A stretch of 64,000 nt of DNA from Asterella californica (taxonomy: Eukaryota > Streptophyta > Marchantiopsida > Marchantiales > Aytoniaceae). The position numbers and the translations under genes were made by a program. Where the stretch lies: positions 4,774,001 to 4,838,000 of the forward strand of contig JAYKYS010000012.1 in the NCBI GenBank assembly GCA_036924285.1. The letters are read 5' to 3'. Shown piece after piece: positions 11,051 through 24,798 of this stretch. The notes below the pieces were generated by a model that searched no databases, was not told the DNA's origin, and saw only the letters and a list, made by a program, of their open reading frames with translations. Numbering within the stretch: position 1 is the first letter of the stretch; the number at the start of each line of letters is the position of its first letter.

Positions 11051-13520
11051 GCACTTCGTGTTCATTGACAAACCGTTCTCCTGATATTCTCATCAAATCA
11101 AAACGCCTCGTTCAGAACTAGAAGAACGGACTATTTTCTTTTCAATTCCTTCTCTAGATCTACGAGGCTTTAATTTCAAATGGCTTTTTAGTCAGGCTCA
11201 GCGGTAGCCCTACCATAGCAGACTTTGTTACAATATTAATGGACAGCCTCGAGCTCCGAATCGAAGAGAGGAGCCGCCACACACACACAAAGAAGGCCGG
11301 GAGAGAGCCACAAATTCACCAAGAAGAGTAACGAGTAAACGTTAGATGGCGTCCATTTATTATCGGAATCGTGGGTAAGTCCTACAAAGTTTTCAGGCAC
11401 GCCATGCCTACAACAGTATTGCTTTGATTGTTAAGTTTACAATGAGAGAAGAAACGTTGTAATATACAAGATCTTCAGCGACGAATGCAAGCAAAAGCCA
11501 TGATAATATGCGGATGTGCGGTCACGTCTTGAAAGTGTGAATAATAGATTCGTTCAGGTTCTGAGCGAGTCTAAGATTGTTAGAATCAAACTCCAGGACC
11601 TGCTATACTAGCAAGGTACGTACCTACCGTATAAAGTCCAGCATGGTTTTGTGCTGTTCCGACCTTATCAGATCTTGCCTATCTTAATAAGCTTCTAATA
11701 AGTTGAGTAAAGTCATGCTCTGAGACAGGAATCCTTGAGTCAAATGTCATCGGAGTACGTGAGCTGGCTGTTCGTCTCTCATGTCAAACATTACACCCCA
11801 TCTGTAACCTTAGCTTGTCATTCTACATGTACATACAAGATCAAGGTGTTTAAACTGAATCTGATTCAGCTCTTCATTCATATATATATAGAAAGTGTAC
11901 TTAGCCTCATGAACTCTTCATCAGCGATCTATATTAGTGCATGGTAATATTTCTTTCCGAGGTGATCAGGGACATTGTTTGGTATATTTTTGGACCTGCT
12001 CTGGACCAGGGTGCTAGAATAATAACAGAAAGTTGATTCTGCTCTCAAACTGATCGTGCTGATTGTACGACTACGTACCTTCTAGGTTTACGAACGGAGC
12101 TTCCTTGCTCATACATTTTCCACATTGCTGTCACTTACTTGAAGAGTACGTTCGCTCATCTTGGATTTTGCGGATCTTGCGTCAACTTAATCTTATTACA
12201 TGAGTCAACTCTGCAGCATGGTCCAAATATGAAATGCTTTCCTTTGTGGATGGCTCTCAGCGAAGGCATGATGTTAGTTTTACTGGTTTCCTCTTGTCAA
12301 TGAGTGGATCTAATATTGAGTACCTCATCAACTTTGGGCGATAGAAAAACAGATTCTGTGGTCATACGCCTATAACTGGAAGCTCAAATTTGAGGGAGGT
12401 ATCATAGCTGGGTCTTTGTTTAATTTCAGAAGCATGTTGTTCAGGCTTTATGGCCTAATATGCCCTAACCAATCCTGGGGACCATAGAAAACGAAGTTTT
12501 AGTGAGCTCAAGTGAAGGAAAAGAAGCATTTTCTTTAGTTTATCATGGGATCGACCATATGCATGATAAGGAAATCTATACTATGATAGATCTACTAGCT
12601 TCTTTTTGGCTGTTGTGTGTGGGTGACATCTAGATCTCACGTTCCTCTTGTACTTTTGAAGTTCGTAGATATAGACACTGACAGTCGATCGGCTATCAAC
12701 TCCTCATGTGATCTATTTGCACGCTCCAGATGGTCAGTATCTCTCCTGCCGGATTGTTACTGCATTTAAGTATGTTTCCAGGTATCCAGGTTTGATATTG
12801 TATACATGCTCGTTCTGTGCACGTGAAATTTACAGAACAACGCCAAACTGTGCCTGTGCCTGCTAGGATCCAGGTTTTATATAAGTCCCTGTATAGTCGA
12901 GCTCTGTACTAACAGGACTATTTAGGTCGGCGCCGCGCCTGTCATACATATTATTTATAGCTGCAACAGAAGGAAATTAAACCCCAACTTGAAGGGAAGA
13001 TCTCACTAACTGAAGAAAGCTATCAACAACAAGTCTGAGCCTCACAGTTCCTGCAGGGCTTTTAAATTCTTCAAGACTTTGAAGAGGACGGCATGCAAGC
13101 CTCAACAAACTATTTATGATTGCGCTGACAGTACTGGAGATGATTCTGGAGGAATATAATATACGTACTACTAGCACTGGGCAACTTTGTCGACTACTTA
13201 GATTCGTATGCCTGCAGACTTGGTTCGACTAAATTAAAAGTACAAAACGCTCCAAAAGAATATCTAGCTACTTCTAGATCTGGAGGACAGAAGGTTGAGA
13301 AATCCAAGATGTGCTTCTCAGTTGGCATTCTAACCATGTCTTGATCATGAGCTACTGAGTGAGTGAGCGAGTACGTACGAACTAACGAGCTCGAGCCGAT
13401 CGGTACGTCATGATAGACTAAGTACTTACTGCATGCATCTTCATGGGCAAGATGTAAACCGACGGTGCGCTGTGAATCAATATCGCAGTCGGATCAGTTG
13501 CTTGCAATTGCAATGCATGC
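11051..13520. other. Central spacer of the palindrome
   Basis: The 2.5 kb between the arms is unpaired. It has no long ORF. A CA-rich leader-like stretch near 11,275 precedes ATGGCGTCC at 11,346, which runs nine codons to a consensus splice donor (G|GTAAGT at about 11,373); this could be a first coding exon, but no following exons were found. The rest looks like intronic or intergenic sequence. Confidence 0.5.
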
Positions 13521-13764
13521 GCCATTTAGTTTCTGTACTGTAATTAACAGGCCTGAACTTCTGTCGGAAACTTGCAAGCCATTCATTCATGCATAATTCG
13601 TGATCATTACGAATTGTCTAGATCTCCATTCATGTCAATTTGAAAGAGAGCTACTTGTTTTGCAAGTCGACGTTCACTGATATGAATGAAAACCAGAATA
13701 TATCTGTTAACTGAACGACTTTAAGTTACTGGAAATACTTGCATCATGGCCATGGGTGTAACAG

Positions 13765-13828
13765 CTCCTTCCATTATATCATAACACCAGCCTCGACGGC
13801 AAATGGTGTTATGATATAATGGAAGGAG
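13765..13828. repeat. 25 bp perfect hairpin created in the right arm only
   Basis: A 25 base stem at 13,765-13,789 is followed by a 14 base loop and its exact reverse complement at 13,804-13,828. In the left arm the same sequence occurs only once (10,692-10,716), followed by about 100 bases that the right arm has lost. This is the expected footprint of an inverted template switch during DNA synthesis. Confidence 0.9.
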
Positions 13829-16236
13829 AGGTGCATCGGATCGATGTACGTAAGAGGGAAGCAAACAAACTCAATATGGTTTGGAACAAAGTCAGCTCCG
13901 AAGGGAGGACTGTTCATGAATCCTGAGTTCGAGGGCCGAGTCAGCTGGAGACATCCATAGCTATTATATATGGTCGCGTATTTTGTGAGGTACTAAAGAT
14001 CTTATCTTGGCTTATAAGCGACTTGAATTCGAACGCAGGCTGTCGTAGCACATTATGAAAATACTCTGCGCGTTTTCACTTCTCCAGGTCTTTGAGAAAA
14101 TCTTCGAATTCCAGGTGCTGTATATGTTTGATTAATTACTTTGTGCAGAAGGAACCGTCCAGTACGTACGTAGAATTGTGAATAGCAGCTGAATCTGCCC
14201 CCGTGCTCTGATATACCTCCTGTAGTGTGCCGGGACATGTACTGCAGGAGTACTTACCATGCCACAGTAGGCCGACATCATCACTAGCTATGGGCGAGAT
14301 CATGATCAGCATGACGTTAGCAAACCGCTGCACTGAATGAGCCACATTCAAGATGCGCTGTGAGAATCAGTTGCAGAGCATCTATTCGATGACTAGAAGG
14401 TTTAATTTGCTATTCGACTATTCTTTTGTCGACTGTCTCCGTTACGTCCAGACGCGAGGCGTTCATTGACAAATTGCCTGTGAATTACTATGTAGCAGTT
14501 CTTATCAGTGATATATAAGGGTATCTAATGTGCGTAGACTTTGAAGAAAGGAGCTCGAGAAGGCGATGGATAATATCATCTGCGAATGAGTAGTTCCAAG
14601 TCTAGATCTACAGGACTCGATAATGTGTGTGACCGAGTTCACACGGTACCGGTTCATTGGCTTGATCATGAGCGATAAAGCTTAAGCTAGCATGTGAAGG
14701 GATCGGATGTACTAACAGAGACGCGCGAAACAGTAGGATTCGAACTTGTACATTCCTGAGCTCCAGAATGGTACTTTAATTTCCTCCAGCTTCTGTCGGC
14801 CTTCATCTTCTTCCATCACGATGGTGAGAGAACTGCTGTCGATAATTCTCCTCAAGTTCCCCGTCTGTTACTCGCGCTCTGATCTAGACGGCTTCCCACA
14901 TTAGTAATATTGCGGTTTCATGGAGTCCCTGGTTCCAAAAGTCATGACAGAGTATTATGTATATAACCACCAAACCCTGCAGCTCACAACGACTCTACCT
15001 CGACAGGTTGGATATATATATCAGACGGGAAGTCTAGATCTAATAGATATACTTCATAATCATCTGTTTACATGTATCCCGCGGAAGACTTGTAAAGTTC
15101 CCATCTCTGTACTTAAAGTTGGTTGACAAGAAGGCTCGGGGTCCGACCGCGCTTAGTTAGAAGGTGCAGTAAAATTGGCTTTAGCTTCTTACTAGACTAT
15201 TCTCAGTCTAAACGTTTGTGGGGTTCTTTCTGAAGCTAGCGATATGTAACAGGATCTAGATAAATATCTACAGTACTAAGACTTATCAAAGTAGCTATTG
15301 TGGTAGAGAAGATGAATTTGAAATCCATTGCAGACCCGTGTACGAAAACACGACAGTGAATTTATGACGTTATTAGATAGATGATCCAGAAACTGTATGT
15401 TCCAGTCACAACTGATATCAGATCTAGGCATGCATTCGAATTCGACTGATCGTCCTCAAGTTCCCTTCTCGATCGAGATTCGTAGAGAACATGAAAGTTT
15501 TTAAGTTGTATGACCTCCTGAGAATGGAAATGCAAATCGGCATGAGCTTAAACTCATGCGTGCCTTTAGAGATACAGGCCGGGCGGGCCGATTGGATCTA
15601 GGATAAGTACTACTGGCCATGGCGAGTGGAAGCTAGGAACTGCAACAAGCATATCTAGATCTACCCTGCCCACAAATCACCAAAACTATCAGGTACCGCT
15701 GCTAGCTCGACCGGGAATTCGAACATTATGTGAGGCCATGCGCCAAGGTCTAGGGATATAGGCTGCAGATTTCATTAGTAGGTGCATTCTAGCTAGTGGG
15801 TGAGAATGGGCCGGGCGGCGTCCAGAACTGCGAACTTATATAAAAGGGCGGATCCGAAGTACCTGAAAAGACGAATTTTTCTTTTCCTTCACGGTTCTCT
15901 GCCGAACCTCTGGGGTCAACCACTTACGATTCTACGTGTCATAAGTCAAAGAATTCGAATATGATGCCCAGCATACAGTAACTCTTCGCAACTTCACACC
16001 GTCATGGGCTTTTTTCTTACTGCGCACGTGGGGGAACGAATGGAAAGCACACGTGTCTTCACAAGGATGAGTCAATAGCGGCAAGGTAAGGGAGGGGAGT
16101 CAGGGACCCGAACCTACCTATGCTCCAAGTCTACAAAACTTCAACGGAAAATCGACTAGCCTGGAGAATCTATCGTAAAGTAATATGAACTGATGTGAAC
16201 AGACCCTATTAAGTTAACGTTGTGACTTAAGCTCAT

Positions 16237-19200
16237 ATATTGTACAGGAATTCGAATGGCAGATGCTGTACCATGAGCCTACTTATACAGTCATTGTAAA
16301 AGGCGTAATGAATGTATATATAAGAGAAGCCTTCTTGAAAGGGCCTCGCTTCTTATAAGGTGCCCAGGCGATATCCGAGGGTACTTTATATAACTGAGAA
16401 CAACCCAAAATTTGCTTGATTACACAGGAAAAAAAAAACTTGATTGCGCTTGAGTTAGAAAGAAACTACACCATTTAGTGAGTGTTTGATGGTGCAATGT
16501 CACAGATTTTTCATTTCCAGAGAAATTACCTTCTCGATAGTGCAAACTGTTGATGAAGTTTGCAGAGTTGCACTGTGTAGAATGAAATAACCCATGATAT
16601 CCCTATTACCTCGGAGTGGTTGATGGTGCAAAGTCATTTCCAGAGAAATTACTCTCTCCATGGTGTGAACTGTTGATGAAGTTTACAAAGTTGCACTGTG
16701 TAAAATGAAATTATCCATGGCATCCCTATTGCCTCTGAGTGGTTGATGGTGCAAAGTCACACATTTTTTATTTCTAGGAAAATTACTTTCCCCATGGTGT
16801 GAACTGTTGATGAAATTTACAGAGGTGCACTATGTAGAATGAAATTACCCAGGGCATCCCTATTGCCTCTAAGTGGTTGATGATGCAAAGTCACACATTT
16901 TTCATTTCCAGAGAAATTATCATCTCCATTTCTCCATGGTACAAACTGTTAAGTGAAGTTTACACAGTTGAGTATGTCGAATGAAATTACCCCATGGTAT
17001 CCTTATTATCTTCTACAAAAGTGAGTAACCTGTATCAATTGTACAAAAGGTTGAGAGAAATGATATTATCTTGTCCCATTTTACCTTCTACAAAAGTAAA
17101 TAACATGTATCAAATGTACGAACGGTTGAGGAAATGATATTACCTTGTCTCAGGTTTGTCTATAGTCGCGAGAGAGACTGGTTGAATTTTTGAGAGTAAT
17201 GACATAAAGTGACGTTACTCCATTGTCCATCCTCGTTATAATTCCAGCTGCACGGAGTGTGGCCTGTTACTCCAGGTCGGCTGATGATGAGATGGGGAGA
17301 TTATTATTCATGAATATGGTGCTTGTCAGACATATTCTATACAGTACCTTGTCCAGACTCTGGTGAATTTGCTATTTCTGATGTGCATTACATCAGTCTG
17401 TTCTTGACGTAATAATACACAGAGAAAAGAAGCTTTAGTGATGAAATCAGTTCATTCAACGGCTAGTGAGAAAGAATACACCGCCAGCCGAGAACTTGCT
17501 TGGTGAAATACTCTATATGCAACTAAATTTTGGAAGTTGTGTACAGTATAACACCATGTGGGAGAAAGTGAAGTCTTCTAGCTCCATCTTATTCAGTATT
17601 GAAAATAAAACACTTCGTGCGACAATAACCTTATAGAGAGATCGCTCCGGTCATTACTTTACTACTCTGATCTTGCTCCTCATAAGATACAAGCAAGGCA
17701 ACAGTGTAACATCAACATATCCATAACGACTTATTACTTTCAGCACTTTTTGAACCGAGTATTTTTTTCCTTACGAGGGCCTGAGGTACACAGTTGCCTT
17801 ATAACTAGATATCTATCTGCTCTGGTTATATTTGCGATTCTACTCATACAGCTGTTGAAATATGCAAATCTTGAAGTTAAAAATCTTGGAGAATGTGTTC
17901 TTCCTTGTTTTCTACTACGGCATCGCTGTAAAACCTTACTAGTCCAGTTAGGACGTATCCACAATACCTTATTAATCTAAGAGTTGAGGACTCCTATATC
18001 CATCGTCTATCCTAAGGGGGAGAAAAAGAATATATAATCTTAAAACTTCTCTTCAAGACATAAAATAGCTCCACTCTCCTTGACCATGATGCTGAGACTG
18101 AAAGCATACATTTCCCCCTTTCTTCCAACGACTCCGACTGTTATCTCCAACCAGCGACTCTTCCTCTTCCGGGACAACCCACTAGTGCTGGTAACTCTTG
18201 TCATCATTTGAGGACCAGACGAAAACATGATCAGCAAAGGACCTCTTTTACACTTTCAAGCCGAGTGCATTCAGGACTTATTCCCATGATCAGCTGAGTG
18301 TTGTCTATTGCAGCAAGAGTGATGAAATGTCATAAAGACAGTGAAGTAATGAAAAGCATCAGGCTTTTTATTTCTAAATTACAAGGGAAACAGGTGAAAT
18401 CACTTATTGGATCAGTTAATCAATCAGCCCCCCGGAAGAGCTATTATCTAAACTAGTGGAATGATCTCTTACAACAAAAATGGTATCTGTTACAGGTCCT
18501 TTCACAAGAGACTTGGACGGAAAGATTAAATTATATCATTACAATATTCATTTAAGACATTAAATGAATTATATGTCAAAAGAGCAAATTCTACTGCTAT
18601 AGAACAATGATGAGGGATCTCAAGCGGATGTTTATTCTTTACATAAAATTTGCATATAAAGCTTCTGAAAATTTATTGTTTTGCGAATGGAGCTTCTGAG
18701 GTTTGATCTATATCTTTTTTTGTTCAGTTTCAAATATATCAAAACTGAACTTCGATCTGTGCATATATAATCTTATATTTTATATAGTGTTTGTATTATA
18801 AACGATATGTTATTATAATGATAGCTGTAATTTGAACGTATATTTCTAATTTGAGTTTATAAATACCTTGGAACTGTATAACCTACTACGAGAAACTTTG
18901 AATGTGTATTTTTTGTTTTGAAACTATTAACACTTTAGGACTGTACAAGTTACCTCTTAGAAAATTTGTAAATACAGTTCAAACTATATACTATATGAAC
19001 ACCATGGACAGATTTTCAAATACAGTTCCCACCATAGAAGGTAATTCATATTTCACTGACGATTTACACCATAGAAGATATTAGCTGTGAAGTGCTTGAA
19101 TGTACTATATGTACACCATGGACAGATTTTCAAATACAGTTTGCACTATAGAGGGTAATTAATATTTCACAAACGATTTTGCACCATAGAAGGCGTTCGT

Positions 19201-19425
19201 TCTGAAGGCATTATATGCACGAAGGGTACTTTCTATTCTCTGGAACTGAATGGGTATAATGTGAACAGTGAAGCATTTTGGTGAGGATATAATCTACATT
19301 AAGAATAGAGTTAGTTTTAAGAATGACTTTCCACAGGTGTAAGCGGAAGCTGCGCATGTTTACACCACTAACTGAAGATTGTGTGTATATATGACTACTT
19401 CTACACCATGGACAATGATGAATTT
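16237..19425. mobile_element. Foldback-type element (3.2 kb) with tandem-repeat inverted ends
   Basis: Present only in the right arm. The left part (16,484-17,010) holds four tandem units of about 135 bp (gatggtgca starts at 16,488, 16,622, 16,745), then a ~77 bp unit twice (17,010-17,150). The right part (about 18,930-19,210) holds two ~120 bp units (...caccatggacagattttc...) that resemble the left units in reverse complement (shared attaccttct, then a gtg...aactgt block). Outer ends share ACACAGGAAAAAAA in inverted orientation (about 16,421 and 19,420-19,434). No transposase ORF, so it would be non-autonomous. Confidence 0.55.
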
Positions 19426-22400
19426 TTTTCCTGTGTTACATTCAATAAGTTAGTTCTGTTTAATCATATTTCTCTTAACGATGTATTGGTTGATACCACC
19501 CTTAGTGAACCAATCACTTTATAACATAATGACATGTTTAGACGGTAAAACATCAGGTTTTTGACCATGTATAGTCTTATATATATTATATTGTTAAAAT
19601 AAATTTAATTACAAAGGTATTTAATAACTATCAAAAATAGTGAAATGATAAAAATAATAATAAAGTGACTGGTTTTATTGTTGGTATCCAGTCAGAGTGC
19701 GGTAAAACAATACATAGTTAAGAAGAAGAGTGATAAAGCACAACAAACTTACTGAGATGTAACTTATGTAAAAACAAAACTGATCGTAAATGCTGAATGA
19801 ATGAACTTTTTAAATTCCTGAATGAATTTGAATATTATTAAGAACGGGAAAGTGAAACATGACGGAAGGTTTTCTGAATAACCGGTTGTCTCCTCGACGG
19901 AATGATATATTCAGGCAATTTGCTTAGAGCAATCGAGAAATGCTTTAACTTTTGCAATATGATGAGTAATATTTTCCCAATATTTTACTTTGAATCTGTA
20001 ACGATTATCCTTAAATATTCTCACCCTAGACACGTCACCTGAGAGTTTGTCGGCTGTTTAAGGTCTCGATGCTAGCAAAGGCAAGAAGTGCCTCGAAGTT
20101 GCGATCGTCACTTGAGGTCAAGGTATGGTCCAGATGAGGTTTTGAAGAGTTTACAATTGATCGTTAATTAGCTACACACGTACACGAAGCTCAAGCTTGA
20201 GAGGTTAACTACGGTTAGCTCCTTGATGCAGGCTTAAAAGGTGTTGTCCCTAGCTTGGAATTCGATCGAAGGATTCAGGCTCTCATCTACCCGACAGATC
20301 TAAACGGGCCCCGTCGACCCAAAATCAGCTGCCAGTCGCAAGTGGTTCTGAAAGTCATGTCACGACTGGTGCGATTTCTGTTTGGAGTATGAGCGACGGA
20401 CTATTCGGTACCGGTAGGTGCGAGAATTCAGAAAGACTTCTTGCCTTGACTGAGATTACTCTCTCAATGGGCCTTCGGACGTTGTACTGTTCTGCACTTC
20501 TCCGTCTTACATCCTGCAGCTTACAGACCAAACTCAACTAGAACACGAACTTTTTCTTATTTGGACAGAATTGAGTGACCGACTCAGTTCTCCTAATAGC
20601 AGTTTATCATTCGACCCTAATGAGAATATACAATCTCTCATCACTCATCACGTAACGAACGAGAACTTCTTCAGAGCATGATACACAGAAAGCGTTGCTG
20701 AGAAACGGATTTCTTCATAGTGATACTAAGACTTTATACACTGATAAGCTTCGACTTAGGCTTATCCAGAATCCATCATCTTCTCTTCTCCTGATACTAC
20801 GCTGACCCTACCTATATTTCACATGCCCAGTGATACAAATCACTCACCTAACATATGCTCGAGCGATGTACTCTATGTACAGGAGATCAGACTTAGCATC
20901 GTCTGTTTTCAACAAGACAGACATAAACTACTGACAACTTGATTGATCCGTGAAGAAGGGGAGCAAATGTACGTGCAAATTTACGGTTGAGTGTCTCACT
21001 TCAGTCCTTGAAAGGAGAGTGTGTGATCTAGCTAGCTGGACTTAAATCTACCCACTCGCGGTCGATCGAGTCCGACGTATTCTGCATAAGGTCCCTGAAA
21101 GCTGTTGCACCCAACCAACTTCCATTGAGTTCTACAAGCCGCAAAATTACGGTATAGGTTGATGCGGATCCGTTTGCTCGATTCAACGTTCGAGTTCAAC
21201 GTACAAATCTTCGTGCCGCTACTTGTGCTCATTAATCCAGCAGAGGTGGTCGACGAAAGGTTCTCCTTTAAAACTTAAATGATCGAAACTTCGTTTTGCG
21301 AAACTTATGAGTTCCATGGACAGGCTTAGGAGCTCGAGGTAGCTAGGTAGGAATGAAATGAGGTCTCCCAAAGACTGATTGCTCATTAATTCATTACCGA
21401 GGGGACTCCGACGAAAAAAATTGCCTTGAAGTTCAGTTTCCATCTTCGGTGGTATTTGCAGGTGACCTATTTTAGTGCAGGAAGTGCGACTCGGGCCGTC
21501 TTGCTGGATTGATATAGCTAGTAACACACAGAAACAAGCAGGTTCATCGGACCGAATCAGATCAACCGTCGTGACGCAGGGACGATTGACAGTCATATAC
21601 CAGGCAAGAAACTTCGGCAAGATAGGCTCTCAATTCTGGCTCCATTGATAGATCGAAACTAACTTTGAACAGTAAATATCTGTAGCTAGCTAGCTTCAAC
21701 ATCTTGCAATTGGCTTCGTAAAATTCCGACAGTCATAAGGAGCTCTAGGTAGACATGAAATATCGATGGGCACCCCGGTGGAGGTGACGATGAGTCGCAC
21801 TTGAATTGATACATATGTACGAGTTTGACTTTTTTATCGCTGGAGTGTAGACTTCACAACAACTGAAAGTCCCCAATTCAAGTGAGTACATGCATGCATA
21901 TATATGTCCCCTTCAGGAACAACGACGAGAATTCATGATCACTGACAGTGTTTTTACACTACAGAAAAAGAACTTGACCGATACAGAACAAAGAATTGAG
22001 TATCATGAATATATAATCACCACATAAATACTCCAGATTTCGGGCCCTCTTTATATGTCAAGGAAGTAATGTATACATCGTATCATTCGGAGTATATATA
22101 CTCCGAATACAGACTTATACTGTAATCAAATTTCTCTAAAACTTCGAACGCTCCTTTCTAGAAGCTAAGAAGGTAAATGAATGCTGCAGGTTTTGACTCT
22201 GATCAGGTGCCCCGTTCAGTTATCAAGTGCTGCCAATAACGGGAACTAGCCATGGCCAGCAGGCGCCAGCGTGAATTCAATGCGAGACCTCAACCATGAG
22301 AACTGATTCAGGCCTGGAGATCGACAAACTGATCTGAATTAACGCTTAGCTGCTCTCGAGTACCAAGTTTGCTGAGGAGCTCGAGCTTAACAGAATACAA

Positions 22401-22789
22401 TGCTGTTAAGGATTTAGCAAACCATCTTCACAGAGAAACCCGATCGAGTAATCGCAAGTGACGCAATGATATCTACTAAGTTCAGACCTTCAGACATGTG
22501 TACGCAAGCTCGCACACGGAGTCCAGTCAGGGTGGGCACTGAAGATCTAGATAAGGTGGCACTTAATTTACACATGGACTACGTTAATTTACACATGAAC
22601 TTAGTCCAACTATGTATCTAATCTCATCGTTGGATGGGCTCTACTCTCTGATAAGCATTTCTTCACGATCCAGTATCTTGCACAAATGCGAATTTGATCT
22701 GTACAGAAACTTTTTTATAATCGTAAGTCCTCGTCGACGTAAATAGAGATATGATCGTTGAAAGGGGAATCGAAAATAATCTCAAGTAC

Positions 22790-23815
22790 GCCTTTTCATG
22801 ATCAGCCTCCTCCATGTTCGCCTCGGAGTCCGGCCAGTCGCAAGCGCTGCAGGAGTGAAACAAGTAGCAGGAGAGAAATCTTCTTGTCAGCCGATCGCGA
22901 GGGTGGATATATAGATGCGTAGTCATGAAGCTAAGCTAGCTAGTTACCTCAACTCAGGCATCTTCCACATATATGTACCATAGTTAGTTAGCTACTGTAG
23001 CTAGACCGAAGGATCATGATCAAAACTTAACAACTCATGAGACTAATTCGAAGCGATATCATGACTGAAAACCTGACGGGCCTGTCATCACCGTGAGACA
23101 AATCGCAGACGGCAGGCTGTCGACCTGATCACGCATGCATATGCATCAGCTAGAACCGTGGACGGCTTCGATTTACAGGTGGCTGAGAAGTCAAAACTCT
23201 CAGCTCTTCAGCTTGAAAGGTTCGAATTCCGAAAATACGTACCGGACTCGAAGAGGCCAGATGATGAGCAGTGAACATATTGGTGGAAGAAACATCCCGA
23301 AGTGGCAACGACCTGAATCCGCGGATCGGAGCGACCTTTGTCAGTTGCACGATAAAAAACGACAGAATGATATTGCATGTTCAGTGTTCTCAAGCTAGCT
23401 CATATGGTCCAGTTTAAGCCGCAAACTGTGAGCTACGCACTCTAAGAGATAAAATACGAAGATTATTACCGGTGCAGCGCCGGATTGCTGGTGGAAGGCA
23501 TGATTGTAGAGGCCAGTGGTCTGTACATGTAGAACCTCAGCTCCATTTTCATCGGCGGCGGTGAGCCAAGGTGGCACGGAGTCCCCTTGGAAGATCTGAT
23601 GAATCATGGGCGAAAAGAATAATTACAAGTCAGCTCTAGATGTACGTACATCTTCTCCTGCCAGTGGCGAAGAAAACAATGCATTCGGATATATATATAT
23701 ATATGTATGTATCAACCAGTCCGATCGAGGTAATGAATGAACGAAAGAACGAATGAGGGACGACGAATTCGAGTCCAGGAAAATAAATCGAGGCTCTTAC
23801 ATCATTGTTAGTCAT
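22790..23815 (-). pseudogene. Right-arm copy of the candidate spliced gene, probably broken
   Basis: Mirror copy of the gene at 3,859-4,890. Exon 1 is 23,801-23,815 (MTNND, donor GTAAGA). Exon 2 (about 23,480-23,605) has lost its second ATG (now ATC) and one codon in the alanine/threonine run. Exon 4 (22,790-22,846) contains four extra bases relative to the left copy, which shifts the frame and leads to TGA, and its donor has become GTACTTGAG. If the gene is real, the left copy is the better preserved one. Confidence 0.35.
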
Positions 23816-24798
23816 GGTTCCTGTTGTTCCTTCCTTCGATTCTACGGACGGAAAGAGATCTGGACAGCTCCTCTGAAGAAACTAAACCGATGGACTCCTC
23901 GGAGTTTCTTTCCCGTCTGTCTCGTCCGAAGGCGAATTTGTAGGCACGGCCGGACCTGAGCGGAAGTGACCAGTCGACCGAATTCGAACTCCGAACTACT
24001 AGATTTCCCCGTTGCAGAGCAATTCAGGAAGTACACTGTTCACACTATAATAATAAATGGGTAAACTGTAGAGAGCGACTGTCACAGCAGATCTAGCCAT
24101 TACATTAAGTGTTACATTCGCTCAACCCGTCATGATCATGACCAGTAGGTCAGGCGAGAGACGGACCGCCAGTTAGCCCGTTAGCCCGTTAGCTAGACCA
24201 TATCATATCTGCCGGCTTGCCTGAGCACTACGTATACCAGTTAGTTTCACCGCAGTTCTACGTCACTCGGCATTCTATCCAGCCAGTGACTACAGACTTG
24301 TATCGTACGTGGTACTCTGGAGGTGCACACTCCGCGTATCTTCAAGGAGGTTTCTTTTTCGCTCGGTCAGTTACCAGCTGCTGTTATGTGATGAACGACA
24401 CCTGTGAAGCCAGGATTACTAGAGGAAAAGAAGCTAGAGTTGCATCCTGAAAGAGTCGGAGGCTTATCCCAAATGACACCTAGTTGTGAAGAAGTCTTAA
24501 CTCAAACTGAGCCAATGAGAGAGATCTTAACTCTCTTCTAACTGCCAGTTGACGACGTTCGTGTGCGGCAAAACGAGGAAAGAACGAACTAAGAAATAAC
24601 GATATATTACTACTTCCATCCACGACAGGGAGATTAAGATGAGTCAAATTAACGGGCAGCGAAAGTACAAAATCTTGGTGGAAGTGAATGAATGAAACAC
24701 TTCCAGACTCCAGAGACTTACTATGTAGCTAAAGTAAGTATTTAATATTACCTTGGAAATTCTATTGATTGAAAATCAGAAAAAGGTTAATTTGATTT

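Larger units (their letters stand above)
13521..24798 (-). repeat. Right arm of giant inverted repeat
   Basis: Reverse complement of the left arm. Pairing coordinates sum to about 24,490 on the inner side and about 27,680 on the outer side; the jump is caused by the 3.2 kb insertion at 16,237-19,425. Smaller right-only inserts occur near 14,641-14,690 and 15,085-15,160. Homology stops at about 24,798 (aaaaaggttaatttga) and reappears only at 28,351. Confidence 0.95.

Noticed and set aside
16484..17010. CRISPR-like array
   Set aside because: Units are contiguous ~135 bp tandem repeats without short constant repeats and unique spacers, in a eukaryotic context.
1501..24798. Palindrome as a pure assembly artefact (the same reads placed twice)
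   Set aside because: The arms differ by substitutions, a solo LTR with target duplication, a 3.2 kb element and a template-switch hairpin, so they are distinct DNA. A scaffold join error cannot be fully excluded without reads.
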